Assembly (NCBI RefSeq): GCF_944380985.1
Contig: NZ_CALWJJ010000009.1
Span: 1-64,000 of the forward strand
Direction of reading: 5' to 3'
DNA from: an uncultured Agathobaculum sp.
Lineage (GTDB): Bacteria > Bacillota > Clostridia > Oscillospirales > Butyricicoccaceae
DNA: 64,000 nt
The notes beneath the pieces were generated by a model, which did not search any database, was not told where the DNA came from, and saw only the letters and a list, made by a program, of their open reading frames with translations. Positions 1 through 8,554 of this stretch are shown in pieces. Numbering within the stretch: the stretch's first letter is position 1; each line of letters begins with the position of its first letter. The translations under genes and the position numbers were made by a program.

Positions 1-168
1 GCGATCCAGCACAAGGCCGGCATGCAGGATTCCGAGTGCATTATCGCGGTCAACAAGGCGGATTCCGCCCCCATCTTCGACGTGGCCGACTATGGCATCT
101 GCGGCGACCTGTTCAAGGTCGTGCCGATGATGATCGACGCCATCCGCACTGCCAAGGCTTCAAAGTAA
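1..168 (+). CDS. etfA: Electron transfer flavoprotein alpha subunit, C-terminal end (5' truncated)
   Basis: Only the last 55 codons are present, in frame from base 1 to a TAA stop. The visible residues carry the ETF-alpha C-terminal signature: a GIQH-like start ([12 protein letters not shown]), then [19 protein letters not shown] and [10 protein letters not shown]. This part forms the FAD-binding domain. ETF-alpha pairs with ETF-beta to carry electrons from acyl-CoA dehydrogenases; in butyrate-forming Clostridia it works with butyryl-CoA dehydrogenase in electron bifurcation. The partner genes would lie to the left, outside the window. A strong terminator follows about 100 bases later, so this is probably the last gene of its operon. 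Confidence 0.93.
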   Translation, partial: AIQHKAGMQDSECIIAVNKADSAPIFDVADYGICGDLFKVVPMMIDAIRTAKASK

Positions 169-264
169 GGATTCTTCCCCCGGATACATGTACCGGGCGC
201 ATCTGCCTCACTATAGCTTTGCAAACTTTAGCACAGGCCGCCCGGCTGCACCCGCGTAGCATAT

Positions 265-296
265 AAAAACCACAGGGCTTTTGCCCTGTGGTTTTT
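265..296. terminator. Bidirectional intrinsic terminator between etfA and glgX
   Basis: A perfect 14-bp inverted repeat (AAAAACCACAGGGC, loop TTTT, then its complement) has A and T tracts at its two ends, so it can end transcription from etfA on the plus strand and from the debranching enzyme gene on the minus strand. Bases 169-264 hold nothing else I can recognise. Confidence 0.92.
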
Positions 297-301
297 ATAC
301 T

Positions 302-2413
302 CTACGCCTGTGCGACGTCCGCTTCGGCCACTAGTATGGCGACCGACCGTGGCTCGACACTAAATGCCGCACCGTCAAACGGTGTATCGGGTGCAAACGG
401 ATGCGCGCACGATGTGTGCACCGCCAGCCGCCAGCGCTTGCCAGCTGGCGGGGCGGGCACTTGCTGCACATGTTCCTCCCAGTGGGCGTTGACTACAAGT
501 AACACCAGATCATCATCTGTATCGTCTGCATTGCGCCCGGCAAACAGCACGCCGATTTGATGGGTCTCGCTGTCCATCCGCGCGTCCCACGCCGCGCCGT
601 TGTGCAGCGAAACATCCGGCCAGCCGCAGGCGGCGGGTGCGGTTGCGCATCGTAGCACTGGGTGTGCGCGCCGCAGCGCGATCATACGGCGCACGAAATC
701 AAACAAATCCTGATGCTCATCCAGCCGACTCCAGTCCAGCCAGGAGATCTCGTTATCCTGGCAGTAGGGGTTGTTGTTGCCAAACTGCGTGTTGCCAAAC
801 TCATCCCCCGCCGGGAACATGGCCGCGCCACGGCTGCACAACAGCACTGCAAACGCATTCTTGCGCAGCCGACTGCGCAGTGCGTTGACCGCAGGATCGT
901 CGGTCTCTCCCTCTACGCCGCAGTTCCAGCTGTTGTTGTCGTTGGCGCCGTCTGTGTTACCCCAGCCATTGCGTTCGTTGTGCTTTTCGTTGTAAGCATA
1001 GAGATCATACAGCGTAAATCCATCGTGACAAGTTAAAAAATTGACCGAAGCGTTTTGCCGCTGCTCGGGTGGATAGAGGTCGGGCGAGCCGCAGATACGC
1101 TGCACAGCCGCCTCGGCCAGCCGGTCATCGCCCTTGAGAAAACGGCGTAGATCGTCGCGGTACTTGCCGTTCCATTCGGCCCAGCGGTTCCAGGATGGGA
1201 ACGAGCCAACCTGGTACATGCCGCCCGCATCCCATGCCTCGGCAATCAGCTTGACGCGGCCCAAGATGGGGTCGAATGCCAAACTTTCGAGCAGCGGAGG
1301 CTCGGAGAGCGGACCGCCATCCTCATCCCGACCGAGAATGCTCGCCAGATCAAACCGAAACCCGTCGACGCGGTATTCGACCACCCAGTAACGCAGGCAG
1401 TCCAAAATAAACTGACGTACGACCGGATGATTGCAGTTGAGCGTGTTGCCCACGCCCGAAAAGTTATAATATTTGCCATCCGGCGTGAGCATATAATAAA
1501 TATTGTTATCCATTCCCTTGAAGCAGAAGAATGGACCATTCTCATTACCCTCGGCCGTGTGATTAAACACTACGTCCAAAATAACCTCAATGCCATTTGC
1601 ATTACAGGTGCGGATGAGCGTTTTTAGCTCGGTTCCCTCGCGATTGAACTCAACCGCCGCTGCATAGCCCGTGTTGGGTGCAAAATAGCAGAGCGTGTTG
1701 TAGCCCCAGTAGTTAAGCAGATGCTCGTCGTCCACAACGCGCTCGTCGGTCAACTCGTCAAACTCAAACACCGGCATCAGCTCGATCGTATTGATGCCAA
1801 GTTTTTTCAAATACGGAATCTTTTCCATCAATCCGGCAAACGTGCCCGGATGTGTAACACCCGATGAGGCGTGCCGGGTAAAGCCGCGCACATGCAGCTC
1901 ATAAATCACCATATCTTGAAACGGAATGTGGATGTCGTTAAAATCCGCCCAGTCGAACACATCCTCGACCACGCGGGCGTGATAGGCGCTGTCCGCCGAG
2001 GGGCGCTCGCCCCAGCGGCTCTGTCCGGTCACCGCGCGGGCATAGGGATCAAGCAAGAATTTTGTCTTGTCAAACAGCAGCCCGCGCGCCGGGTCGTGCG
2101 GACCATCCATGCGGTAGGCGTACTCAAACTGCGTAATATCCAGCCCAAACACAATCATTGACCAGGTATTTCCGATCCGGAAGCGGTCAGGGAACGGCAG
2201 CACGGCGTACGGCTTCTGCTCGGTGCGGCGGAACAGGCACAGCTCACAGCTGGTCGCGCCGATCGAGTGGATGGTAAAGCTGACGCCGCCGGGCACGACC
2301 GTTGCGCCGTTTACCATGAACAAGCCGGGACGCACAGCATAGCCCGCGATCTCCTCGGTGGCGTGCAGCCTACGGTTTGCCTCGGTGGGAAATATGATCT
2401 TCTGACTGGACAT
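302..2413 (-). CDS. glgX: Glycogen debranching enzyme, GlgX/isoamylase type (GH13)
   Basis: This 703-residue glycoside hydrolase cleaves alpha-1,6 branch points in glycogen or related glucans. An N-terminal CBM48-like beta domain (about residues 25-130) precedes a GH13 barrel. Conserved region I is DVVFNHT (290-296), the nucleophile is D355 in DGFRFDLA, the acid/base is E392 in IAEAWD, and the third acid is D464 in TCHDGFTL. The ATG at 2413 is chosen over an upstream in-frame ATG (2482) because an AGAGGG ribosome site precedes it and a sigma-A promoter lies over the longer reading frame. The gene stands alone, with a terminator just downstream and no other glycogen genes nearby. GlgX versus isoamylase cannot be settled by eye. 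Confidence 0.88.
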   Translation of the reverse strand: MSSQKIIFPTEANRRLHATEEIAGYAVRPGLFMVNGATVVPGGVSFTIHSIGATSCELCLFRRTEQKPYAVLPFPDRFRIGNTWSMIVFGLDITQFEYAYRMDGPHDPARGLLFDKTKFLLDPYARAVTGQSRWGERPSADSAYHARVVEDVFDWADFNDIHIPFQDMVIYELHVRGFTRHASSGVTHPGTFAGLMEKIPYLKKLGINTIELMPVFEFDELTDERVVDDEHLLNYWGYNTLCYFAPNTGYAAAVEFNREGTELKTLIRTCNANGIEVILDVVFNHTAEGNENGPFFCFKGMDNNIYYMLTPDGKYYNFSGVGNTLNCNHPVVRQFILDCLRYWVVEYRVDGFRFDLASILGRDEDGGPLSEPPLLESLAFDPILGRVKLIAEAWDAGGMYQVGSFPSWNRWAEWNGKYRDDLRRFLKGDDRLAEAAVQRICGSPDLYPPEQRQNASVNFLTCHDGFTLYDLYAYNEKHNERNGWGNTDGANDNNSWNCGVEGETDDPAVNALRSRLRKNAFAVLLCSRGAAMFPAGDEFGNTQFGNNNPYCQDNEISWLDWSRLDEHQDLFDFVRRMIALRRAHPVLRCATAPAACGWPDVSLHNGAAWDARMDSETHQIGVLFAGRNADDTDDDLVLLVVNAHWEEHVQQVPAPPAGKRWRLAVHTSCAHPFAPDTPFDGAAFSVEPRSVAILVAEADVAQA

Positions 2414-2453
2414 GCGCTTCCCTCTTTCTTCTAAACAAAACAGTTGCATTTTC

Positions 2454-2482
2454 AGCATACCGTTTTCCTCCGTATTTGTCAA
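2454..2482 (-). promoter_or_regulatory. Sigma-A promoter of the debranching enzyme gene
   Basis: Reading the minus strand, a perfect TTGACA (2482-2477) is followed by a 17-bp spacer and TATGCT (2459-2454). The expected start site is about 35 bases before the ATG at 2413. It sits inside the in-frame extension of the ORF, which argues that the longer start is not used. Confidence 0.75.
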
Positions 2483-2587
2483 CTCGCCGCGCCTTTGCCG
2501 CTTTGGCGGACCACTTTATTTGCAGACAAATCGCTGTATAATTTTCGTTTTTCCTGTCTATACTTGGGTCAACGGAGGTAAAGGGAT

Positions 2588-3313
2588 ATGAAACAATATA
2601 ATTCCAAACACACCGCTGTACTTTCCACACGCGGCTTTTACACCATCCTCACCATCTGCTGCCTGATCATCGCGGTCTCAGCATATGTGCTGTGGACGAG
2701 CGCAGACGCGCCAAATGATGACGAGCTGCAGGCCAGCACGCCCATTATCACTCCGGTCGAGTCGCCCGATCTGAGCGAGGATACGCCCGTTTTGAGCGAA
2801 CAGCCGACCACTGTGGATGACGAAGCGCAGCAAGAGCAACCAGCTGAGGACAGCGCTTCGGAGACCGCGCCCGCACCCACAGTAACAGTCTCCGCGCCCA
2901 TCTATGTGCGCCCGTCTTCCGGCCCGGTCATCACGCCGTTTTCCGGCGATGAGCTGCTGTTCCACCCGACCTTTGGCGACTGGCGCGTGCACACCGGCAC
3001 TGACTTTGCCGCCGAGCCTGGCGAAACCGTGCTGTCGCTGACCGACGGCACCGTACAGGAAGTATTTGAGGACGGGCTGTACGGCACATGCGTTACGCTG
3101 TCGCACGCGGCCGATCTGACCTCGACCTACCGCGGTCTGACCGACGTACGCGTCGTTGCCGGACAGGTAGTTACAGCGGGCGAGGCGCTCGGCACGGTCG
3201 CTGAGACGATTGACGCCGAAGCCGCCCTCGGCACGCATCTGCATGTTGAAGCTGCCCGTGCAGGTACACCGGTCGATATGCTTGAGCTGCTGGGTGAAAG
3301 CGAGATTGAATAA
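2588..3313 (+). CDS. Membrane-anchored M23 (LytM) peptidase, SpoIIQ-like
   Basis: This 241-residue protein has one N-terminal transmembrane segment (about 16-36), an acidic Pro/Thr-rich linker (about 40-105) and a C-terminal LytM domain. All zinc ligands of a working M23 endopeptidase are present: H135 and D139 in HTGTD, and H217/H219 in HLH. The layout matches SpoIIQ, the forespore protein of the SpoIIIAH-SpoIIQ channel; clostridial SpoIIQ proteins often keep the catalytic histidines that B. subtilis lacks. A GGAGG site precedes the ATG. I saw no convincing sporulation sigma promoter and no spoIIID neighbour, so a general cell-wall endopeptidase is the alternative. A terminator follows directly. 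Confidence 0.72.
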   Translation: MKQYNSKHTAVLSTRGFYTILTICCLIIAVSAYVLWTSADAPNDDELQASTPIITPVESPDLSEDTPVLSEQPTTVDDEAQQEQPAEDSASETAPAPTVTVSAPIYVRPSSGPVITPFSGDELLFHPTFGDWRVHTGTDFAAEPGETVLSLTDGTVQEVFEDGLYGTCVTLSHAADLTSTYRGLTDVRVVAGQVVTAGEALGTVAETIDAEAALGTHLHVEAARAGTPVDMLELLGESEIE

Positions 3314-3321
3314 GCCAGGCA

Positions 3322-3353
3322 AAAGCCGCAGAGCATTCCCGCTCCGCGGCTTT
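3322..3353. terminator. Intrinsic terminator after the SpoIIQ-like gene
   Basis: An inverted repeat AAAGCCGC-A-GAGC / GCTC-C-GCGGCTTT with one internal mismatch and a short loop lies 9 bases past the stop codon. It also faces the end of the minus-strand lipoprotein gene and may serve both. Confidence 0.8.
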
Positions 3354-3387
3354 ACCTGTTCCGTGTATTTGCTCGGCCGCCGGACGG

Positions 3388-4017
3388 TCACGAATCGGGC
3401 CGCAGCCGGTAGTTGCCCGCATGATCGTCGCCTGCAACCGTGATAATTTCCTGCTCAAGCAGAAAGTGCAGCGTACCGTCTGATGAGCGAGCTGTATTAC
3501 CCTGCAAAACGGCCTCACCTTTCGTACCATCCGAAAAGGCATATTCCAATCCGCCCTCCTGCTGTTGGGCGATCGTAAGCGTCCTGCCCTCTCCGTCTGC
3601 ATATAGGCCTGTCCAGCTTTGCTGCACCGCTTTTTCTGGATCATAGAGCGGAAAAGAGGTATATTCCTCCAGTACGCCATCGCCCAGATAATAATATACC
3701 TGCCCAGTCGTCCGGTCCACTGCCGCCTTGCCGACATCCTTACCCTCGGCATTACTGACCGCAAAGACGAAGTAGGCATGGCTCTGCCCGTCCGCCTCAC
3801 GAATGGACAGCGTTTCCTCGGTCAGCATGGCCTCACCTGCCCCGGCGAGCGGCGCGAGCACCTGGATGCGCGCATCCTCCTCGCCCAACAGCGCGCCCGC
3901 TGGATCAGCCTGCGGTACAGGCTGCATTGCGGGTTGCGCCTGTGGCTGCTCTGTCTGCGCAGCGCAGCCAGACAGCAGCGTAGCGCAAATTGCCCCAAAA
4001 GCGAGCATCTGTCTCAT
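3388..4017 (-). CDS. Predicted lipoprotein of unknown function
   Basis: This 209-residue protein starts with a short signal peptide and a lipobox ending LLSGC, so it is probably lipid-anchored outside the cell. A Gln/Pro-rich linker follows (about 20-40). The rest looks like a small beta-rich domain: a middle part with repeated DRTTGQVYYY and YFVFAV strands, and a C-terminal 60 residues with WTGLYADGEGRTLTI and GTLHFLLEQE that resemble a lipocalin-like sheet. I do not recognise the family. The ATG at 4017 is preferred to 4068 because AAGGAGG lies upstream of it and the signal peptide then begins at residue 1. It is separated from the RND gene by a terminator. Confidence 0.7.
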   Translation of the reverse strand: MRQMLAFGAICATLLSGCAAQTEQPQAQPAMQPVPQADPAGALLGEEDARIQVLAPLAGAGEAMLTEETLSIREADGQSHAYFVFAVSNAEGKDVGKAAVDRTTGQVYYYLGDGVLEEYTSFPLYDPEKAVQQSWTGLYADGEGRTLTIAQQQEGGLEYAFSDGTKGEAVLQGNTARSSDGTLHFLLEQEIITVAGDDHAGNYRLRPDS

Positions 4018-4050
4018 CCAGTTTCCTCCTTTTATACATGCCAGAATCAC

Positions 4051-4083
4051 AAAGGCGGCGCCGCGCAATGCGGTGCCGCCTTT
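4051..4083 (-). terminator. Intrinsic terminator of the RND efflux cluster
   Basis: A 14-bp hairpin (AAAGGCGGCRCCGC with loop GCAAT) lies 52 bases after the RND stop codon and before the lipoprotein start. It is flanked by AAA and TTT on its two sides. Confidence 0.82.
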
Positions 4084-4134
4084 ATCGTATCAGTTGCAGA
4101 TGGTAATTTCAACCAAATTCCACCGCAATCCCAG

Positions 4135-7100
4135 TCATTCCTCGTCTTTTTTCAGTTTCTTGCGCCAACGGCTCTCTCTTTTCGACCGTTTCATCCAGTT
4201 TTTTACGTGTTCAACCGCGCTGTCCGTAATCGAATAATATACCGGGGTGATGAACAGCGTGGCAATGGTCGACACCACCATGCCGGTCATCATTACAATG
4301 CCCATCGGGCGCATCATCTCCGAGCCTTCGCCGCCTGCAAACACCATCGGCACAAGGCCTAGGATGGTGGTCAGCGAGGTCATCAGCACCGGTCGCACGC
4401 GGCGTGGGCAGGCATTTAAGATAGCGGTATTCTTATCCTCGCCGCGCGCCCGGCGCTGCAAGGTATAGTCGACCAGCACGATAGACGAGTTGACCACCGT
4501 GCCCGCAAGGATGATGACTGCGAGCAGCGCAACCATCGAAATACGGTTACCCGTCGGCCAAAGCAGCATCATCGAGCCTAGCAAGCCGATCGGCAGTATG
4601 AGCATGATAGCAACCGGCAGCACAAACGAGTTAAACTGGCTTGCCAGAATGAAATACACCAGCAAAATGGCGACCATCAGCGCGGTCATCAGCGAGTCGG
4701 TCGTCTCCTGGATGCTGGCGGTCGTGGTTGTGCCGTCCGACAACTCGACCCCCTCGGGCAGCTGATATGCAGCCAGCAGCGCGCGCACCGCCTCTGTGAT
4801 ACCCACACTGTCGCCCGACTCGGACTCACCCGTAATCGTCACGGTCTCATACTGGTCAATGCGCGTGATAGACTGCGGCGAAAGCTCGGTATAAACCTCT
4901 GCCACGAGCGAGAGCGGCACCGTGCCGCCAGTTGCAGACGGCAACTGGAGCGAGCCAAGCGAATCAATATTCTGCGTGAGCGTCTCGTCACCCGAAATGG
5001 TAACGTCGTATTCCTCGCCGTTCATGCGCAGTGTGGTCGCAGTCGAGCCGGTCAGCTCGCCGCGCACGAGCGCACCGATGGTCGAAGCGGTCAGCCCAAA
5101 GCGCGAAGCGTTCTCACGATTGATTTCGACCGCCACGCGCGGCACCTGGTCGCCCGCTGAGGACTCAACGTTAATCGCATCAGGCAGTGTGGCGATTTCG
5201 GCGGCAAGGTCGTTTGCCGTCTGCGCGAGCAGGTCATAATCTTCGCCGGACAGCTGCAAGCTGATGTCCGTTCCCTCGCTGATCGACATGCTGCTTGCCG
5301 AAACCGTCAGCTCGCAGCCTGCGATGTCGGCAAGATCGCGGCGCAGCTGGCTGGCGACCTCGGCCGAGGAACGGTCGCGCTCCTCCAGATCGACGAGCGT
5401 AATTGTGACGCTCGCGCCAGACGTCGCCGACATGACCGAGGTCGAACTGCCCGTGCTGTAATAGATTTGCTCCATCTCGGGAATGGTTTGCTCGGCAATC
5501 GCTACAATGCGATCCTGAATCTCGGCCGTGTCCTCCATTGTCGAGCCGCTCGGCATGCTGACCGATACACTCACCTGACCTTCATCGGTCGCGGGCATCA
5601 GCTCGCTGCCGGCCAGCGCGATGCTCACCACCGAAATCACGCAGATTCCCGCTGTTATCGCAATGCCAATCCAGCGGCGGGTGATAAACAGCTCGAGCGC
5701 CTTTTTATACCGGCGCATTAGCGGCTTATCCGCAATCATGCGCTCTTTCATCCCTGGGTCGCTCGCCGAAATCTGATGCACGCCGCCACGGTCGAGCAGA
5801 ATGTAGCACATCAACGGTACAAGCGTAAGCGAAATGATGAGCGACGCGGACAGCAGCGCCACAATCGTAATGCAGAATTCGCGAAACAGCATACCGGTCA
5901 TACCGCCAGACAGGCCGATCGGCAGAAACACCGCCACGGTCGTCAGCGTGGACGCCGTAACCGACAATATGACCTCCTTGGTGCCCAGCACACAGGCATC
6001 CCACCGCTCGTAACCGTCCGATCGGTAGTGGAAGATATTCTCAAGCACGACGATTGAGTTATCCACGATCATGCCTACGCCGAGCGCGATACCGCCCAGC
6101 GACATCATGTTGAGCGTGATGTCTAGCCCATACATGATCAAAAAAGTAAACAGGATACAGCAGGGCATCGCGACCGAGATCGCGACCGTAGCACCGATGT
6201 CACGCAGGAATACGATCAGCACGATCGCCGCGAACAGCACGCCCATCCAGATGTTGCTGATCGCATTGTCCACCGTCATGTTGATGTAATCCGACTGGTC
6301 CATGACAAGATCCCAGTTAAGCGCCGCGCTCTGGCCGGTCAAGCTGTCCAGCGCGGCCTTAGCACGCTCGGCGATCTCGACCGTATTCGAACCGGACTGC
6401 TTGTTGACCGACAGCAGCAGGCACTCCTCGCCGTTTACCTTGGCGACCGCATCCTGATCCTTCGGCTGCATGGATACGTCCGCAAGTTGGGCAAGGCGCA
6501 CTGTACCGCCCATCGGCAGCGAGATGAGCGCGTTTTCCACATCTTCCACCGACCGAAACTCGCCGTCTGTGCGCACAGCAAGCGTCTGCGAGCCGCTTTC
6601 GACCTCGCCGCCCGGGATGGCGATATTGTCCGCGCCCAGCTGCTGGGCAAGCGTAGTTAGTGTCAAATGATAGCCGCGCAGGCGCGCCGCATCCACCCGG
6701 ACCGCAACCTCATTGTCATACCCGCCCGAAATATCCACCGAGGCCACGCCGTCCAGCCGCTCGAGCGCAGGGGCAATGTCGTCCTCTGCGATCGACTGGA
6801 GCGTTGCAAGGTCGCTGCCGCGGATTGCCACCATAATGACCGGCAGGGAGTCGATGTCGATCGACATGACGACCGGGTCGGTGGCGTCCTCGGGCAACTG
6901 CGCCTGCGCCAGATCGACGCTGTCGCGCATATCGGTGAGCACCTCGTCCAGATTAACGCCATAGTCAAACTGCGCGATGACCATCGACATATTTTCCGCT
7001 GATGTCGAAGTCAGCGACTCAAGCCCGGACAGGCTGGCGCACGCGGCCTCAAGCGGCTCGGTCACCTGCTGCTCGATGTCCTCCGGTCCGGCGCCGGCGT

Positions 7101-7251
7101 ATGTAGAGTAGACAATCGCTACCGGCAGCTCCATATCGGGCATGAGCGCAAGCGGCAGCGACTGGAAGCTATAAAAGCCGAATACCGCGATTAGGATATA
7201 GAGCAGCACGGTCATCACATTGTGCCGGATACAGTTTTCCGCAATTTTCAT
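4135..7251 (-). CDS. RND-family efflux transporter (AcrB/SwrC-like inner membrane pump)
   Basis: This 1038-residue protein has the full RND length. It has an N-terminal membrane helix, a large first periplasm-type loop (about 35-330), a block of six helices, a second loop (about 560-860) and a last helix block. The TM4 proton-relay motif GVGMIVDNSIVVLENI carries the expected Asp. RND pumps export drugs, detergents or lipopeptides with proton uptake. The closest type is the Firmicutes SwrC/YerP group. The gene starts 6 bases after the membrane fusion gene, and that in turn follows a TolC-like gene, so all parts of a tripartite pump are encoded together. Substrate unknown. Confidence 0.92.
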   Translation of the reverse strand: MKIAENCIRHNVMTVLLYILIAVFGFYSFQSLPLALMPDMELPVAIVYSTYAGAGPEDIEQQVTEPLEAACASLSGLESLTSTSAENMSMVIAQFDYGVNLDEVLTDMRDSVDLAQAQLPEDATDPVVMSIDIDSLPVIMVAIRGSDLATLQSIAEDDIAPALERLDGVASVDISGGYDNEVAVRVDAARLRGYHLTLTTLAQQLGADNIAIPGGEVESGSQTLAVRTDGEFRSVEDVENALISLPMGGTVRLAQLADVSMQPKDQDAVAKVNGEECLLLSVNKQSGSNTVEIAERAKAALDSLTGQSAALNWDLVMDQSDYINMTVDNAISNIWMGVLFAAIVLIVFLRDIGATVAISVAMPCCILFTFLIMYGLDITLNMMSLGGIALGVGMIVDNSIVVLENIFHYRSDGYERWDACVLGTKEVILSVTASTLTTVAVFLPIGLSGGMTGMLFREFCITIVALLSASLIISLTLVPLMCYILLDRGGVHQISASDPGMKERMIADKPLMRRYKKALELFITRRWIGIAITAGICVISVVSIALAGSELMPATDEGQVSVSVSMPSGSTMEDTAEIQDRIVAIAEQTIPEMEQIYYSTGSSTSVMSATSGASVTITLVDLEERDRSSAEVASQLRRDLADIAGCELTVSASSMSISEGTDISLQLSGEDYDLLAQTANDLAAEIATLPDAINVESSAGDQVPRVAVEINRENASRFGLTASTIGALVRGELTGSTATTLRMNGEEYDVTISGDETLTQNIDSLGSLQLPSATGGTVPLSLVAEVYTELSPQSITRIDQYETVTITGESESGDSVGITEAVRALLAAYQLPEGVELSDGTTTTASIQETTDSLMTALMVAILLVYFILASQFNSFVLPVAIMLILPIGLLGSMMLLWPTGNRISMVALLAVIILAGTVVNSSIVLVDYTLQRRARGEDKNTAILNACPRRVRPVLMTSLTTILGLVPMVFAGGEGSEMMRPMGIVMMTGMVVSTIATLFITPVYYSITDSAVEHVKNWMKRSKRESRWRKKLKKDEE

Positions 7252-7257
7252 CAGGCG

Positions 7258-8523
7258 TCAGCCCTCCTCCGCCGGAGCAGTATCGGACGCTGCCGGCTGT
7301 TCGGTATCGGCTAGCAGGCTATCCTCACCGGACACGATGCGCACAAGCGCGCCATCCGACAGGTACGACTGCCCTCTGATGACCACGCGATCGCCCTGGG
7401 CAAGCCCAGAGACGATTTCAGTGTGCGTGTCGCTGACAAGCCCGGTCTCGACCGGGATGCGCACTGCGGTATCGCCCTCGGCGTAGCTGTCCACCACAAA
7501 CACATACTGTTCGTTATCCGCGCCGGTCAGCACAGCCTCGGTCGGCACGGACAGCGTGTTATCGCGGCGATCGGTATAAAAGATAACAGTCGCAAACGCG
7601 CCAATCGGCGGCTCCGCATCCGCGGGCAGCGAGACCGACACGTCATACAGACCGGTCTGCACATTGGCCGCCACAGGCAGGCCGGCAATCTCACCCTCAA
7701 CAGGCTCGTCTGACAGCACCGAAATCATCACATCGACCGTGTCGCCCTCCGAAAGGCCGACAAACACGTCCTCCGCCACCGCGGTCTGCACCTCGACTCG
7801 GCCGCTCTCCGCAATGACTACCGCGGGCTGCGCGGACGAAGCCATACCGCCACGCACCACGTTGACCGCGGTCACCGTGCCCGCGCAGGGCGCGGTAACG
7901 GTGCCAAGCTCGGCCTGGGTTGTGATCTGATCCATCGACGCCTGAATCTGCGCGAGTGAGGCCGACCGCTGTGCCTCGGCCTGCGTCACGCCCGCCTCGG
8001 CCTGCGAAAGCGCAGCTTGCGCCTGTTGTAAGCCTTGGTGAGCCTGGGTCACGTCCTGCTCGGCGGCCGCGCCGACCTCGAGCAGCGCCTCGGCGTTCTC
8101 AACCGCCTGCTGCGCCTGCTCAACGCCAAGCCGCGCCTGTTCTACGCCAAGCCGCGCCGAGGCGACCGCGCTGTCGGTCGCAGTTTTGGTCGCGTTATAG
8201 GATTCGCGCAACGCGCCCATCGTCGAGGTAACGGTCGAAGTGTCCACAGTCAGCAGCGTCTGACCCTGGTGCACTGTGTCGCCTTCCTCCACCGAAAGAG
8301 TGAGCACCTGCCCGGCGAGCAGCGGGAACACCTGTACCGCGTTGACCGCAGCCACCGTGCCCGTGAGCGAGTGGCGCGCGCTCATCGGCCCGGCAGATAC
8401 CTCCACCACCTCGACCGCGGTGCCGCTCGGCACCTCCTCCCCGGTCTGCTCCTGCTGTCCGCAAGCCGCGCAGAGCAGCATTGTGCCCGCAAGCGCGGCG
8501 GCAACAATATGTTTTGTTTTCAT
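7258..8523 (-). CDS. RND efflux membrane fusion protein (HlyD/AcrA-like lipoprotein)
   Basis: This 421-residue adaptor has a signal peptide with lipobox MLLCAAC, a first biotinyl-lipoyl half (about 45-95), a long Gln/Ala-rich coiled-coil hairpin (about 100-210), then the second lipoyl half and beta-barrel domains. The coiled coil contains the heptad-like repeat RLGVEQARLGVEQAQQA. Adaptors of this type link RND pumps to an exit duct. The ATG at 8523 is chosen because AGGAGG precedes it and it gives a clean lipoprotein signal; the upstream ORF part is not protein-like. It lies between the TolC-like and RND genes in one apparent operon. Confidence 0.9.
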   Translation of the reverse strand: MKTKHIVAAALAGTMLLCAACGQQEQTGEEVPSGTAVEVVEVSAGPMSARHSLTGTVAAVNAVQVFPLLAGQVLTLSVEEGDTVHQGQTLLTVDTSTVTSTMGALRESYNATKTATDSAVASARLGVEQARLGVEQAQQAVENAEALLEVGAAAEQDVTQAHQGLQQAQAALSQAEAGVTQAEAQRSASLAQIQASMDQITTQAELGTVTAPCAGTVTAVNVVRGGMASSAQPAVVIAESGRVEVQTAVAEDVFVGLSEGDTVDVMISVLSDEPVEGEIAGLPVAANVQTGLYDVSVSLPADAEPPIGAFATVIFYTDRRDNTLSVPTEAVLTGADNEQYVFVVDSYAEGDTAVRIPVETGLVSDTHTEIVSGLAQGDRVVIRGQSYLSDGALVRIVSGEDSLLADTEQPAASDTAPAEEG

Positions 8524-8554
8524 CTGTGTCCTCCTGATACCAGTTTGCCGGACA

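Noticed and set aside
265..296. Long perfect palindrome as a possible attachment site
   Set aside because: It is a normal bidirectional terminator between convergent genes; no integrase or second copy is present.
2514..2542. Promoter of the SpoIIQ-like gene with TATAAT at 2537-2542
   Set aside because: The -35 at proper spacing (CTTTAT) is poor and no sporulation sigma site was clear, so it was not listed as a feature.
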